DNA from: Pseudomonas chlororaphis
GTDB taxonomy: Bacteria; Pseudomonadota; Gammaproteobacteria; Pseudomonadales; Pseudomonadaceae
Direction of reading: 5' to 3'
Assembly (NCBI GenBank): GCA_001023535.1
Contig: CP011020.1
Location: 1,995,733-2,059,732, forward strand
Length of the DNA stretch: 64,000 bases
Part shown: in pieces, positions 9,146-17,252 of the stretch
How the letters are laid out: each line of letters opens with the position of its first letter
Position numbering within the stretch: the stretch's first letter is position 1
Translations under genes and position numbers: made by a program
The notes under the pieces: generated by a model
Database searches by the model: none
What the model saw: only the letters and a program-made list of their open reading frames with translations
Told to the model about the DNA's origin: nothing

Positions 9146-9646
9146 TCAGCGCTTGAACGCCTTCACTTCAGCTTCACGCAGGCGAGGGGCCAGCTTGTCG
9201 AGGACACCGTTGACGAACTTGTGGCCGTCGGTGGAACCGAAGACCTTCGCCAGCTCGATACCCTCGTTGATCACCACGCGGTACGGAACGTCGACGCGCT
9301 TGAGCAGTTCCCAGGTGGACAGGCGCAAGACCGCCAGTTCAACCGGGTCCAGCTCTTCGATGGTCAGGTCCAGGCACGGCGCAAGCGCGGTGTCGATTTC
9401 GGTCTTGAACTGCGGAACCCCGTGAAGGATTTCGCGGAAGTAGGCGCCGTCGACATCACTGAAATCGTTATCGACCCGGAACTGCGCTTCGATCTCGTTC
9501 AACGATTGCTTGGCCATGTGCCATTGATAAAGTGCCTGGGTCGCGAGCTGACGGGCTTCGCGGCGCTTGGCGCTTTTCGACGGTTTGCCGGCATCGGCGG
9601 GCTTGGGATCGCGCGGGTTGAAACGATCGCTTTCGTCGCTAATCAC
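9146..9646 (-). CDS. nusB: Transcription antitermination factor NusB
   Basis: RNA-binding protein that acts with NusE (ribosomal protein S10, encoded at 58544-58855) on boxA of rRNA leaders to prevent early termination. The 166-residue protein has the all-helical NusB fold, with [17 protein letters not shown] near residues 28-44 and the conserved C-terminal [30 protein letters not shown] near 122-151. The N-terminal extension (about 20 residues, Asp/Pro/Lys-rich) is usual in pseudomonads. Its ATG overlaps the ribH stop by 4 bp, so ribH and nusB are likely translated in a coupled way. Confidence 0.97.
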   Translation of the reverse strand: MISDESDRFNPRDPKPADAGKPSKSAKRREARQLATQALYQWHMAKQSLNEIEAQFRVDNDFSDVDGAYFREILHGVPQFKTEIDTALAPCLDLTIEELDPVELAVLRLSTWELLKRVDVPYRVVINEGIELAKVFGSTDGHKFVNGVLDKLAPRLREAEVKAFKR

Positions 9647-10119
9647 TTGGCCTCCAACTGCGCCAGCAGGCTGACCATTTCCAGGGCGGACAGGGCCGCT
9701 TCGGCACCTTTGTTACCGGCCTTGGTGCCGGAACGCTCGATGGCTTGCTCGATGGAATCAACGGTCAGCACGCCGAAGGCGACGGGTACGCCGAACTCCA
9801 TGGACACCTGGGCCAGGCCCTTGGTGCACTCGCCGGCCACGTATTCGAAGTGCGGGGTACCGCCACGAATGACCGCGCCCAGGGCGATGATCGCCGCGTA
9901 TTCGCCTTTTTGCGCGACTTTCTGCGCAACCAGCGGAATTTCGAAGGCGCCAGGCGCACGGATGATGGTGATGTCGCTTTCGCTCACGCCATGGCGAACC
10001 AGGGCATCGACCGCACCGCCAACCAGGCTCTCGACCACGAAACTGTTGAAACGGCCGACTACCAGAGCATAGCGGCCTTTAGGGGCGATGAAGGTACCTT
10101 CGATGGTCTTCAGGGTCAT
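9643..10119 (-). CDS. ribH: 6,7-dimethyl-8-ribityllumazine synthase
   Basis: Penultimate riboflavin enzyme; it condenses the ribitylamino-uracil with 3,4-dihydroxybutanone 4-phosphate, the product of RibBA. The 158-residue protein has the usual motifs: [21 protein letters not shown] near residues 20-40, [18 protein letters not shown] near 53-70, the phosphate-binding [16 protein letters not shown] near 81-96, and the [23 protein letters not shown] stretch near 116-138. It follows ribBA after a 216-bp gap that holds a REP doublet, so the operon is not tightly packed here. Confidence 0.97.
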   Translation of the reverse strand: MTLKTIEGTFIAPKGRYALVVGRFNSFVVESLVGGAVDALVRHGVSESDITIIRAPGAFEIPLVAQKVAQKGEYAAIIALGAVIRGGTPHFEYVAGECTKGLAQVSMEFGVPVAFGVLTVDSIEQAIERSGTKAGNKGAEAALSALEMVSLLAQLEAK

Positions 10120-10218
10120 TCGTCAGATCTCTTAAAGAGCCAGAGCGCGTTCTTTACGCGCTCTTTCAGTGATATTAGCCACGAATACAAAGCCTCAACG
10201 CAGCGAAGTGTAAACCTT

Positions 10219-10308
10219 TGTGGGAGCGGGCTTGCCCGCGAAAGCGATGGAACCTTCAACATTGATGTCGACTGACACATCGCCTTCGCGGGCAAGCCCG
10301 CTCCCACA
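10219..10308. repeat. REP pair between ribBA and ribH
   Basis: A doublet of inverted REP arms of the TTGCCCGCGAA subtype: TGTGGGAGCGGGCTTGCCCG at 10219-10238 and its complement ending at 10308, with a spacer containing GATGTCGACTGACACATC. It lies inside the leftward rib operon, in the 216-bp gap between ribBA and ribH, so it should be transcribed as a long stem in the mRNA. The hairpin may act as an RNA-stability barrier between the two cistrons. Confidence 0.9.
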
Positions 10309-10335
10309 AGGGCCCCCTTCACTGAACAAGGGCCA

Positions 10336-11427
10336 TTATTCGGAGGGCACGTATTCTACAACTTCCAGATCGAAACCGGATATCGCATTAAATTTCATCG
10401 GTGCGCTCATCAGGCGCATTTTACGCACGCCCAGGTCGCGAAGGATCTGCGAACCGGCGCCGACGATGCTGTAGGTGGTCGGCTTTTTCACCGCCGCCTG
10501 GTCGCCGGTCTCGCGGATGTGCGCCAGCAGCACATCGCCATCGAGCGGATGCCCGAGCAGCAGGACCACGCCACTGCCGGCCTCGGCCACCGCCGCCATG
10601 GCGGCCCGCAGGCTCCAGCGGCCGGGCTGCTTGACCATCAGCAGGTCGCGCAGCGGGTCCATGTTATGCACCCGCACCAGGGTCGGTTCGTCGGCGCACA
10701 CGGTGCCCAGGGTCAGCGCCATGTGCACGTCGCCTTCCACCGAATCACGGTAGGTCACCAGGTTGAACTGGCCCAACTCGCTGTCCAGGGGCTGCTCGGC
10801 AATCCGCTGAACGGTACGTTCGTGGATCATCCGGTAGTGGATCAGGTCGGCGATGGTGCCGATCTTGATGCCGTGCTCGGCGGCGAACGCTTCCAGCTCC
10901 GCGCGACGGGACATGGTGCCGTCATCGTTCATCACTTCGCAGATCACACCGCTGGGCTCGAAACCGGCCATGCGCGCCAGGTCGCAAGCCGCCTCGGTGT
11001 GACCGGCGCGGGCCAGGGTGCCACCAGCCTGGGCCATCAGCGGGAAGATGTGGCCAGGGCTGACGATGTCTTCGGCCTTGGCGTCTCTCGCGGCGGCCGC
11101 CTGCACGGTGCGCGCCCGGTCCGCGGCGGAGATACCGGTGGTCACGCCCTCGGCGGCCTCGATGGACACGGTGAACTTGGTGCCGAAGCCGGAACCGTTG
11201 CGCGGCGCCATCAGCGGCAGCTTCAGCAGTTCGCAGCGCTCGCGGGTCATCGGCATGCAGATCAGGCCGCGGGCGTGCTTGGCCATGAAGTTGATGTGCT
11301 CGGCCTTGCAGCACTCGGCGGCCATGATCAGGTCGCCTTCGTTCTCGCGGTCTTCGTCATCCATGAGGATGACCATCTTGCCTTGGCGGATGTCTTCGAC
11401 CAGTTCTTCGATGCTATTGAGCGCCAC
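10336..11427 (-). CDS. ribBA: RibBA: 3,4-dihydroxy-2-butanone-4-phosphate synthase with degenerate GTP cyclohydrolase II domain
   Basis: The N-terminal half (about residues 1-200) is DHBP synthase, converting ribulose 5-phosphate to formate and dihydroxybutanone phosphate. It shows DDEDRENEGDLIMAAE near 25-40, HARGLICMP near 54-62, and GHTEAACDLARMAG near 150-163. The start is the GTG at 11427, because the frame upstream overlaps ribC and the protein from GTG (363 residues) matches pseudomonad homologues. The C-terminal half has the overall shape of GTP cyclohydrolase II, but the three zinc cysteines present in RibA (6165-6782) are absent; the matching place reads HNMDPLRDLLMVKQ. That half is therefore unlikely to hydrolyse GTP. 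It starts 16 bp after the ribC stop. Confidence 0.93.
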   Translation of the reverse strand: MALNSIEELVEDIRQGKMVILMDDEDRENEGDLIMAAECCKAEHINFMAKHARGLICMPMTRERCELLKLPLMAPRNGSGFGTKFTVSIEAAEGVTTGISAADRARTVQAAAARDAKAEDIVSPGHIFPLMAQAGGTLARAGHTEAACDLARMAGFEPSGVICEVMNDDGTMSRRAELEAFAAEHGIKIGTIADLIHYRMIHERTVQRIAEQPLDSELGQFNLVTYRDSVEGDVHMALTLGTVCADEPTLVRVHNMDPLRDLLMVKQPGRWSLRAAMAAVAEAGSGVVLLLGHPLDGDVLLAHIRETGDQAAVKKPTTYSIVGAGSQILRDLGVRKMRLMSAPMKFNAISGFDLEVVEYVPSE

Positions 11428-11443
11428 GCGGCACCCCCTTGGG

Positions 11444-12109
11444 TCAGGATTTGAGGTAGCCGTTGGCGGCCAGGAAACTTTCGGTGATATTGCCGCCGGA
11501 TGCAGGCTCCGCGGCCTTGTCACCGAGCAGCAGGCGCTCCAGGTAACGGGCCAGCAGGTCGACCTCCAGGTTGACCCGGCGACCCGGCCGATACGAGGCC
11601 ATGATGGTTTCGCTCAAGGTGTGCGGAATGATCGTCAGCAGGAACTCGGCACCGTCCACGGCATTGACCGTCAGGCTGGTGCCATCGACGGTGATCGAGC
11701 CTTTATGGGCGATGTACTTGGCCAGCTCCTTCGGCGCGCGGATACGAAACTCCACGGCCCGTGCATTATCGGTACGCGAAACCACCTCGCCGACGCCGTC
11801 CACGTGGCCGCTGACCAGGTGGCCGCCCAGGCGGGTAGTGGGAGTCAGGGCTTTTTCCAGGTTGACCGGGCTGCCGCTCTTGAGGTCGTTCATCGCGGTG
11901 CAGTCGAGGGTTTCGCGGCTGACGTCTGCCAAAAAGCCATTGCCCGGCAGCTCGACGGCCGTCAGGCACACGCCATTGACCGCAATGCTGTCGCCCAGCT
12001 TGACGTCGCTCAGGTCGAGCTTGCCGGTTTCGACGTAGACCCGCACGTCCCCGCCCTTGGGAGTGAGTGCACGGATGCTGCCGATGGATTCGATGATGCC
12101 GGTAAACAT
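11444..12109 (-). CDS. ribC: Riboflavin synthase, alpha chain
   Basis: Dismutates two molecules of 6,7-dimethyl-8-ribityllumazine to riboflavin and the pyrimidine precursor. Called ribC or ribE depending on the species. From the ATG at 12109 (MFTGIIESIGSIRAL, the hallmark N-terminus), preceded by a GGAGGA Shine-Dalgarno, the protein has 221 residues. It is an internal duplication: GDSIAVNGVCLTAV near 38-51 and GHLVSGHVDGVGEVV near 96-110 in the first barrel, and KGSITVDGTSLTVNAV near 135-150 in the second. It lies between ribD and ribBA; the gap to ribD is 46 bp. Confidence 0.97.
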   Translation of the reverse strand: MFTGIIESIGSIRALTPKGGDVRVYVETGKLDLSDVKLGDSIAVNGVCLTAVELPGNGFLADVSRETLDCTAMNDLKSGSPVNLEKALTPTTRLGGHLVSGHVDGVGEVVSRTDNARAVEFRIRAPKELAKYIAHKGSITVDGTSLTVNAVDGAEFLLTIIPHTLSETIMASYRPGRRVNLEVDLLARYLERLLLGDKAAEPASGGNITESFLAANGYLKS

Positions 12110-12155
12110 GGAGTCCTCCTCGAGAACAGGCCGCCGCTTGCGCGAAAGCCGGGAA

Positions 12156-13289
12156 TTATACGCTGGCCGGGGACACGGGAACGGCGATGACTCGCCAGTC
12201 ATCGCCCACGGCGCGGATTTCGGTGATTTTCAGTTCCGGGGCGTCTTTCATCCGCGCCAGCGGCCAGTCCAGCAACGGACGCGCCGAGGAGCCGAGGAAC
12301 TTGCCGGCGATGAACAACTGGAATTCGTCCACCAACCCTTGCCGGGCGAACGCCCCCGCCAGGCGCGGACCGGCTTCCACCAGCACCTCGTTGACGCCGC
12401 GGGCGGCCAGCGCCACCAGCAATTGATGCAGATCGACCTGCCCGTCATCCCCCGGCACCCGCAGGCATTCGGGGCCATTGGCGTATTGTTCCTCCACCGC
12501 CATGCAGGTCGCGACCAGCGCCGGGCCGGCCTTGAAGAACGCCGCGTCCAGCGGGACCCGCAGGCGACCGTCCACCAGTACCCGCAGTGGCGGACGGCTC
12601 ATGGCCAGGGCGGTCTGCTGCGCGTCGAGCCCGAGTTCATCGGCGCGCACGGTCAGCCGGGCATTGTCCGCCAGCACCGTATCGGCGCCGGTCAGCACCA
12701 CGCTGGCCTGGGCCCGCAGGCGTTGCACCGCCGAACGTGCGGCCGGGCCGGTGATCCACTGGCTCTCGCCGCTTTCCATGGCCGTGCGGCCATCGAGGCT
12801 CATCGCCAACTTGACCCGCACGAACGGCAAACCGTGCTCCATGCGCTTGAGGAAGCCCGGGTTGAGGGCCCGCGCCTCGCCTTCGAGCACACCGCTCTCG
12901 CAAGCGATGCCGGCCTGGGCCAGCCGTTGCAGGCCGCGACCGGCGACTTCCGGGTTCGGATCCTGCATCGCCGCGACCACCCGGGCCACGCCGGCGTTCA
13001 CCAACGCATCGGCGCACGGGGGCGTGCGCCCGTGGTGGCTGCACGGTTCGAGGGTCACATAGGCGGTGGCGCCCCGGGCCAGCTCACCGGCGGCGCGCAA
13101 GGCATGGACTTCGGCATGGGGTTCGCCGGCGCGCACGTGCCAGCCCTCGCCGACCACCTGCCCGTCACGCACGATCACGCAACCGACCCGGGGATTGGGA
13201 TGGGTGGTGTAGTGACCGCGCCGCGCCAGCTCCAGCGCACGGGCCATGTAGTGGGCGTCAAGGACTGCCTGCTGCGCCGCGCCGGTCAT
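12156..13289 (-). CDS. ribD: Bifunctional riboflavin deaminase/reductase RibD
   Basis: Second and third steps of riboflavin synthesis: deamination of the pyrimidine ring and NADPH-dependent reduction of the ribose side chain. It has 377 residues. The deaminase domain (about 10-150) has the zinc motif HAEVHAL near 58-64 and [15 protein letters not shown] near 82-96. The reductase domain (about 155-370) shows [13 protein letters not shown] and [34 protein letters not shown]. The start ATG overlaps the nrdR stop by 4 bp, giving the conserved nrdR-ribD pair. All motif residues look intact. Confidence 0.97.
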   Translation of the reverse strand: MTGAAQQAVLDAHYMARALELARRGHYTTHPNPRVGCVIVRDGQVVGEGWHVRAGEPHAEVHALRAAGELARGATAYVTLEPCSHHGRTPPCADALVNAGVARVVAAMQDPNPEVAGRGLQRLAQAGIACESGVLEGEARALNPGFLKRMEHGLPFVRVKLAMSLDGRTAMESGESQWITGPAARSAVQRLRAQASVVLTGADTVLADNARLTVRADELGLDAQQTALAMSRPPLRVLVDGRLRVPLDAAFFKAGPALVATCMAVEEQYANGPECLRVPGDDGQVDLHQLLVALAARGVNEVLVEAGPRLAGAFARQGLVDEFQLFIAGKFLGSSARPLLDWPLARMKDAPELKITEIRAVGDDWRVIAVPVSPASV

Positions 13290-13750
13290 TCTTTCACCGG
13301 TTCGCGGGCCAGGCGGTCGATTTCCTCGCGGAACTCGTTCAGGTCCTGGAAGCGTCGGTACACCGAGGCGAAACGGATGTAGGCGACTTCGTCGAGCTTC
13401 TGCAGCTCGGCCATCACCAGCTCACCGACCACCAGGGACTTGACCTCGCGCTCGCCGGTAGCCCGCAGCTTGTGCTTGATGTGCACCAGCGCCGCTTCCA
13501 GGCGCTCGACGCTCACCGGACGCTTTTCCAGGGCGCGCTGCATACCGGCGCGCAGTTTTTCTTCGTCGAACGGCTGGCGGCTGCCGTCGGTTTTGATCAG
13601 GCGCGGCAACACCAGTTCAGCGGTCTCGAACGTGGTGAAGCGTTCGCCGCAGGCCAGGCATTCACGCCGGCGGCGGACCTGTTCGCCCTCGGCGACCAGT
13701 CGCGAGTCGATGACCTTGGTGTCGTTGGCACCGCAGAAGGGACAGTGCAT
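13286..13750 (-). CDS. nrdR: Transcriptional repressor NrdR
   Basis: ATP-cone regulator that represses ribonucleotide reductase genes according to the ATP/dATP ratio. From the ATG at 13750 the protein has 154 residues, the standard length. The zinc ribbon is [17 protein letters not shown] with a second pair in [16 protein letters not shown], giving four Cys near positions 3, 6, 31 and 34. The ATP-cone follows: [21 protein letters not shown]. The frame is open upstream to 13948 but would remove the hallmark N-terminus. It leads the nrdR-ribD operon and is divergent from the lipoprotein gene; the 127-bp region between them carries a 7-bp-stem hairpin (CAGACGG/CCGTCTG, 13828-13846) whose role is unknown. 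Confidence 0.97.
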   Translation of the reverse strand: MHCPFCGANDTKVIDSRLVAEGEQVRRRRECLACGERFTTFETAELVLPRLIKTDGSRQPFDEEKLRAGMQRALEKRPVSVERLEAALVHIKHKLRATGEREVKSLVVGELVMAELQKLDEVAYIRFASVYRRFQDLNEFREEIDRLAREPVKE

Positions 13751-13877
13751 GGTGGCAGGCAACAAAAAAAGGGAGGGCCATGGTAGCGCATCCCACTGGC
13801 AAGACAAGCCATAGGGTTTACGGTATACAGACGGGCTTACCGTCTGATTCATGGAAATTACCTTGCTGGAGCCACAC

Positions 13878-14342
13878 ATGCCGCTACGATCGCTCGTTTT
13901 GCTCAGTCTTTTCAGCCTGCTGATGGCGTGCAGCAGCGATGCGCCCAAGCCCGCTGCACCCGCACCGGCACCCGCACCGAAACAGGCCCAGGAAAAAGCC
14001 CGCCAGGCCGCCGAGCTGGGCCCGCTGCCCGCCTACCAGCGCGAATTGAGCGGCACCTTGCAAGGCGTACCGGCCGGGGCCGAAGTCGAACTGGCGCTGC
14101 TGGTGATCGATGACAAGGACCGTCCACAACAACTGCTTGCCAGTTCCAGCCTGATCGGCACCAACCAGGCCCTGCCCTTCCACCTGCGGTTCAACCCGGA
14201 AGCGTTTCCGGTCGGCGCCCGCGTGGAACTGCGTGGACGGGCCAGCCAGTCGGGCCAGTTGATCCTGCACCTGCCGGAACAGCGCATCACCCAACCGACC
14301 ACCCAGGCCCTGGGCGCCCTGCAATTCGTCAAGGCCCCATGA
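13878..14342 (+). CDS. YbaY-type lipoprotein
   Basis: A 154-residue predicted lipoprotein. From the ATG at 13878 the signal peptide ([18 protein letters not shown]) ends in a lipobox LMAC, and +2 of the mature protein is Ser, which suggests outer-membrane sorting. A Pro/Ala-rich linker (residues 22-40) leads to a beta-rich domain similar to the YbaY/YscW pilotin-like group ([40 protein letters not shown]). The molecular role is unknown. Its stop overlaps the start of the following methyltransferase gene by 4 bp. An in-frame ATG at 13851 exists but would put nine residues in front of the signal peptide. Confidence 0.85.
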   Translation: MPLRSLVLLSLFSLLMACSSDAPKPAAPAPAPAPKQAQEKARQAAELGPLPAYQRELSGTLQGVPAGAEVELALLVIDDKDRPQQLLASSSLIGTNQALPFHLRFNPEAFPVGARVELRGRASQSGQLILHLPEQRITQPTTQALGALQFVKAP

Positions 14343-14998
14343 GCGCACCGCACGGCCTGCAAGAGGCCTTGGGCCAATTGCTGGGAGACGCGCGCCTGGT
14401 GGCCTGCCCGCTGCCCGACACCGACCTGAAGCTGTGGCTGATCGACGGCGACAACATGGACCGCGCTTTCAGCCCGGAAGAAACCCGGCGCATCCTTCAC
14501 GAACCGCCCTACTGGAGTTTCTGCTGGGCCAGCGGCCTGGCCATGGCCCGCTACCTGGTCGAACAACCGCAGTGGGTCGAGGGCAAGCGCGTGCTGGACT
14601 TCGGCGCCGGCTCCGGCGTGGCCGGTATCGCCGCGCTCAAGGCCGGGGCGCTGGAAGTGGTGGCCTGCGACCTCGATCCGCTGGCGATCGCCGCGTGCCG
14701 CGCCAATGCCGCGCTCAACGGCGTGGAGCTGGGTTTTTCGGCGGATTTTTTCGCAGAGGCCGACCGCTTCGACCTGGTCCTGGTGGCCGACGTGCTCTAC
14801 GACCGGACCAACCTGCCGTTGCTCGATCAATTCCTCAGCCGTGGCCGCGAGGCCTTGGTGGCCGATTCAAGGGTGCGGGATTTCCAGCATCCGCTGTACC
14901 GGCGCATCGAAAGGCTGCAAGCGATGACCTTGCCGGACCTGGCTGAGCCTGAGGAGTTTCGGCACGTGAGCCTGTATCACGCGCGGCGCGAGAGTTAA
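14339..14998 (+). CDS. Class I SAM-dependent methyltransferase, ETFB-lysine-methyltransferase-like
   Basis: A 219-residue cytoplasmic methyltransferase. Motif I is VLDFGAGSGVAGIAAL near residues 85-100, followed by the acidic loop VVACDLDPLAIAAC (about 107-120) that binds the SAM ribose, and LVLVADVLYDR near 143-153. The PPYWSFCWASGLAMARYL segment before motif I is like that in the METTL20/ETFB-KMT group, which methylates lysines of the electron-transfer flavoprotein beta subunit; the substrate here is inferred only. It overlaps the upstream lipoprotein gene by 4 bp. A REP pair follows immediately. Confidence 0.85.
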   Translation: MSAPHGLQEALGQLLGDARLVACPLPDTDLKLWLIDGDNMDRAFSPEETRRILHEPPYWSFCWASGLAMARYLVEQPQWVEGKRVLDFGAGSGVAGIAALKAGALEVVACDLDPLAIAACRANAALNGVELGFSADFFAEADRFDLVLVADVLYDRTNLPLLDQFLSRGREALVADSRVRDFQHPLYRRIERLQAMTLPDLAEPEEFRHVSLYHARRES

Positions 14999-15000
14999 AA

Positions 15001-15084
15001 GCTTCGCGAGCAAGCCCGCGCCCGCAAGGGATCTCAAGTGTTCGCGCGCGCCCTGTGGGAGCGGGCTCGCTCGCGAAGGCGGCC
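15001..15084. repeat. REP pair downstream of methyltransferase gene
   Basis: Two inverted REP units, GCTTCGCGAGCAAGCCCGCG at 15001 onwards and TGTGGGAGCGGGCTCGCTCG from 15054, with a GC-rich spacer. Both are slightly diverged (GCGCCCGCA and GGGCTCGCTCGCGAA), so the doublet is decayed relative to the others. It starts 3 bp after the methyltransferase stop. Confidence 0.85.
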
Positions 15085-15176
15085 TACCCGATACCACGGG
15101 ACGAAAGACCTCCCCGCTTTCAGCCACCCCCACCAAGCCGTATAGTTGCCCCATTCAAGCGTTCTACGAGATTCCC

Positions 15177-16049
15177 ATGAGCCAGGACACGCCTTACATC
15201 TTCGACGCCACCACCGCCGACTTCGACCAGTCGGTGATCGCGAACTCCTTCCACAAACCGGTGCTGGTGGATTTCTGGGCCGAGTGGTGCGCGCCGTGCA
15301 AGGCCCTGATGCCGATGCTGCAAAGCATCGCCGAGAGTTATCAGGGTGAACTGCTGCTGGCCAAGGTCAACTGCGACATCGAACAGGACATCGTCGCCCG
15401 CTTCGGGATTCGCAGCCTGCCAACCGTGGTGCTGTTCAAGGACGGCCAGCCCGTCGATGGCTTCGCCGGGGCCCAGCCGGAATCGGCCGTGCGGGCAATG
15501 CTCGATCCGCACGTGCAGATGCCGCCGCCAGCCGCCGCCGACCCGTTCGAGCAGGCCCAGGCGCTGTTCGACGATGGTCGTTTCGCCGACGCCGAAGCCC
15601 TGCTCACGGTGTTGCTGGGCGAAGACAACACCAACGCCAAGGCGCTGATCCTGTATGCCCGTTGCCTGACTGAACGGGGTGAACTGAGTGAAGCCCAGAC
15701 GGTGCTCGACGCGGTGAAAAGCGACGAACACAAGGCCGCCCTGGCCGGTGCCAAGGCGCAGATCCAGTTCCTTGGCCTGGCGAAAAACCTGCCGGACGCC
15801 GCCGACCTCAAGGCCCGCCTGGCCAAAGACCCGCAGGATGACGAAGCGGTGTACCAGCTGGCGATCCAGCAACTGGCGCGCCAGCAGTACGAACCGGCCC
15901 TCGAAGCCCTGCTCAAGTTGTTCATGCGCAACCGCAGCTACAGCGAAGGCCTGCCGCACAAGACGCTGCTGCAAGTGTTCGAGCTGCTGGGCAACGACCA
16001 TCCACTGGTGACGACCTACCGCCGCAAGCTGTTCGCCGCGTTGTACTAA
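15177..16049 (+). CDS. cnoX: Thioredoxin-TPR co-chaperone CnoX (YbbN)
   Basis: A 290-residue protein with an N-terminal thioredoxin domain (residues 1-110) and a C-terminal TPR region (about 115-290). CnoX binds unfolding proteins under oxidative or bleach stress and passes them to GroEL. The thioredoxin site is WCAPC at 37-41, so both redox cysteines are present, unlike E. coli YbbN where the site is SQHC. The cis-proline is in RSLPTVVLFKDGQ near 78-90. The TPR part shows ALFDDGRFADAEALLTVLLG and the C-terminal LLKLFMRNRSYSEGLPHKTLLQVFELLG that is a family signature. It ends tail to tail with the next gene, overlapping by 4 bp. Confidence 0.93.
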   Translation: MSQDTPYIFDATTADFDQSVIANSFHKPVLVDFWAEWCAPCKALMPMLQSIAESYQGELLLAKVNCDIEQDIVARFGIRSLPTVVLFKDGQPVDGFAGAQPESAVRAMLDPHVQMPPPAAADPFEQAQALFDDGRFADAEALLTVLLGEDNTNAKALILYARCLTERGELSEAQTVLDAVKSDEHKAALAGAKAQIQFLGLAKNLPDAADLKARLAKDPQDDEAVYQLAIQQLARQQYEPALEALLKLFMRNRSYSEGLPHKTLLQVFELLGNDHPLVTTYRRKLFAALY

Positions 16050-16399
16050 GCTTCGGGGCCGTCCCAGCGATAGAGCGGCGTATCTCCGCCGCTCACGACC
16101 TTGACCTCGGCACTGTGTCGCAACCGCACCAGCAAGCGTTTGCCCGCCGAGGCGCTGCCCGTCAGTCCTTCGAGTTGCTCCAGCAGGTCCGGGCCGCTCA
16201 GTTGGCCAGCCTTGCGCAACAATTCCCTGGCAAGCTGCCACGGCGCGTCATCCTGGCTGGCCGGCCTGGCCGCAGGTGCCACCGCCTCGGCGGGCTTGAT
16301 CGCCTGCAACTGCGCGCCCAACTGCGCCCAGTCGCCCTCGTCCATGTCGATCGACAGGTCCACCGGCCAATCGCCGACCGTTCCGCGTATCCGCAACAT
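16046..16399 (-). CDS. Hypothetical protein
   Basis: A 117-residue soluble protein with no family that I recognise. The start chosen is the ATG at 16399 (MLRIRGTVGDWPVDLSIDMDEGDWAQLG); the frame is open to 16438 without a convincing ribosome site. There is an acidic N-terminal beta-rich part, an Ala/Pro linker near 38-52 and a C-terminal basic part (KRLLVRLRHSAEVKVVSGG). It is convergent with cnoX, with a 4-bp overlap, and divergent from the zinc-type operon, so the 126-bp gap at 16400-16525 may hold promoters for both. Confidence 0.7.
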   Translation of the reverse strand: MLRIRGTVGDWPVDLSIDMDEGDWAQLGAQLQAIKPAEAVAPAARPASQDDAPWQLARELLRKAGQLSGPDLLEQLEGLTGSASAGKRLLVRLRHSAEVKVVSGGDTPLYRWDGPEA

Positions 16400-16480
16400 C
16401 ACCGTGCTCCTGAATATTTCATGTACGCATGCTCCCATGGGCCTTGCGCGACGCCAAGCAGGCGGTCAAACTCTGTTCAC

Positions 16481-16498
16481 GTTATAAGATTACATAAC
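16481..16498. promoter_or_regulatory. Candidate Zur-type operator
   Basis: An AT-rich inverted repeat, GTTATAAGATTACATAAC, stands 27 bp upstream of the ATG of the His-rich zinc-type protein. The outer arms GTTAT/ATAAC match the arms of Zur boxes, but the spacing is wider than in the E. coli consensus. The gene content of the operon makes zinc control likely; the site itself is an inference. Confidence 0.45.
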
Positions 16499-16525
16499 AG
16501 ATCATCGACCTCTCGGAGACCCGTC

Positions 16526-17113
16526 ATGCGCCGTTTGCTTCTCGCCCTGCCGTTCGCCCTGCTGCCCCTGGCCGTCGCTCACGCGGCGGTCGAGCACGAC
16601 CATGACCACGAGCATGAACACGGCAGCCTGGGTGCCCACGAACACGGCGTCGGCCGGCTCAACGCCTCGCTCGACGGCCAGACCCTGGAACTGGAGCTGG
16701 ACAGCCCGGCGATGAACCTGGTGGGTTTCGAACACCCCGCCACCAGCGACGCCGACAAAGCCAAGGTTGCCGCTGTGCGGGCGAAGCTGGAGAAACCGGC
16801 AACGCTGGTCAACCTGGCCGATGCCAAATGCACCCTGGAGCAGCAGGAACTGGAAAGCCCGCTGTTCGGCGATGAGCCGGACCACGAGGACCATGACGAA
16901 GAGGCCGATGGCGACGAGCATCACCACGAGCACAGCGAAATCCACGCCCGCTACCAGTTCCGTTGCGTCGCACCCAGCGCCTTGACGCACCTGGACCTGG
17001 CGTCGCTGTTTAAGGTCTTCCCGGCCACCCGGAAGATCCTCGTGCAGATGATCGGCCCGAACGGCCAGCAAGGCGCGGAACTGACGCCCGAAGCACCGGC
17101 CCTTAAATTTTAA
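16526..17113 (+). CDS. His-rich periplasmic zinc-binding protein, DUF2796/ZrgA-like
   Basis: A 195-residue secreted protein with signal peptide MRRLLLALPFALLPLAVAHA. The mature N-terminus is His/Asp/Glu-rich (residues 22-40, ending GAHEHGVGRL) and there is a second cluster at 117-140. The GVGRLNASLDGQTLELELDSPAMNLVGFEH core is the DUF2796 signature. Two Cys (near 102 and 147) may form a disulfide. In Vibrio cholerae this family is ZrgA of a zinc-regulated import system, and the equivalent P. aeruginosa locus (PA4063-PA4066) is, from memory, zinc-responsive. The start is the ATG at 16526 after a GGAGAC ribosome site; the frame remains open far upstream. It heads the operon with the ABC genes below. 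Confidence 0.9.
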   Translation: MRRLLLALPFALLPLAVAHAAVEHDHDHEHEHGSLGAHEHGVGRLNASLDGQTLELELDSPAMNLVGFEHPATSDADKAKVAAVRAKLEKPATLVNLADAKCTLEQQELESPLFGDEPDHEDHDEEADGDEHHHEHSEIHARYQFRCVAPSALTHLDLASLFKVFPATRKILVQMIGPNGQQGAELTPEAPALKF

Positions 17114-17130
17114 GAATTGCGCATCCCCCC

Positions 17131-17220
17131 TGTGGGAGCGGGCTTGCCCGCGAAGAGGCCGGCACATCCAATACAGATGCAGCCTGACACACCGCTTTCG
17201 CGAGCAAGCCCGCTCCCACA
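17131..17220. repeat. Hybrid REP pair inside the zinc-type operon
   Basis: First arm TGTGGGAGCGGGCTTGCCCG (17131-17150, CCCGCGAA subtype) and second arm CTTTCGCGAGCAAGCCCGCT ending CCCACA at 17220 (CTCGCGAA subtype). Most other doublets in the window have matched subtypes, so this one is a hybrid. It lies between the DUF2796 gene and the ATPase gene of the same operon. Confidence 0.88.
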
Positions 17221-17252
17221 GGGGCTACTCCACAATCCTGACGTTGGCCACC

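Noticed and set aside
16115..16525. Long N-terminal extension of the DUF2796 protein
   Set aside because: It overlaps the hypothetical gene on the other strand and the operator region, and it would bury the signal peptide.
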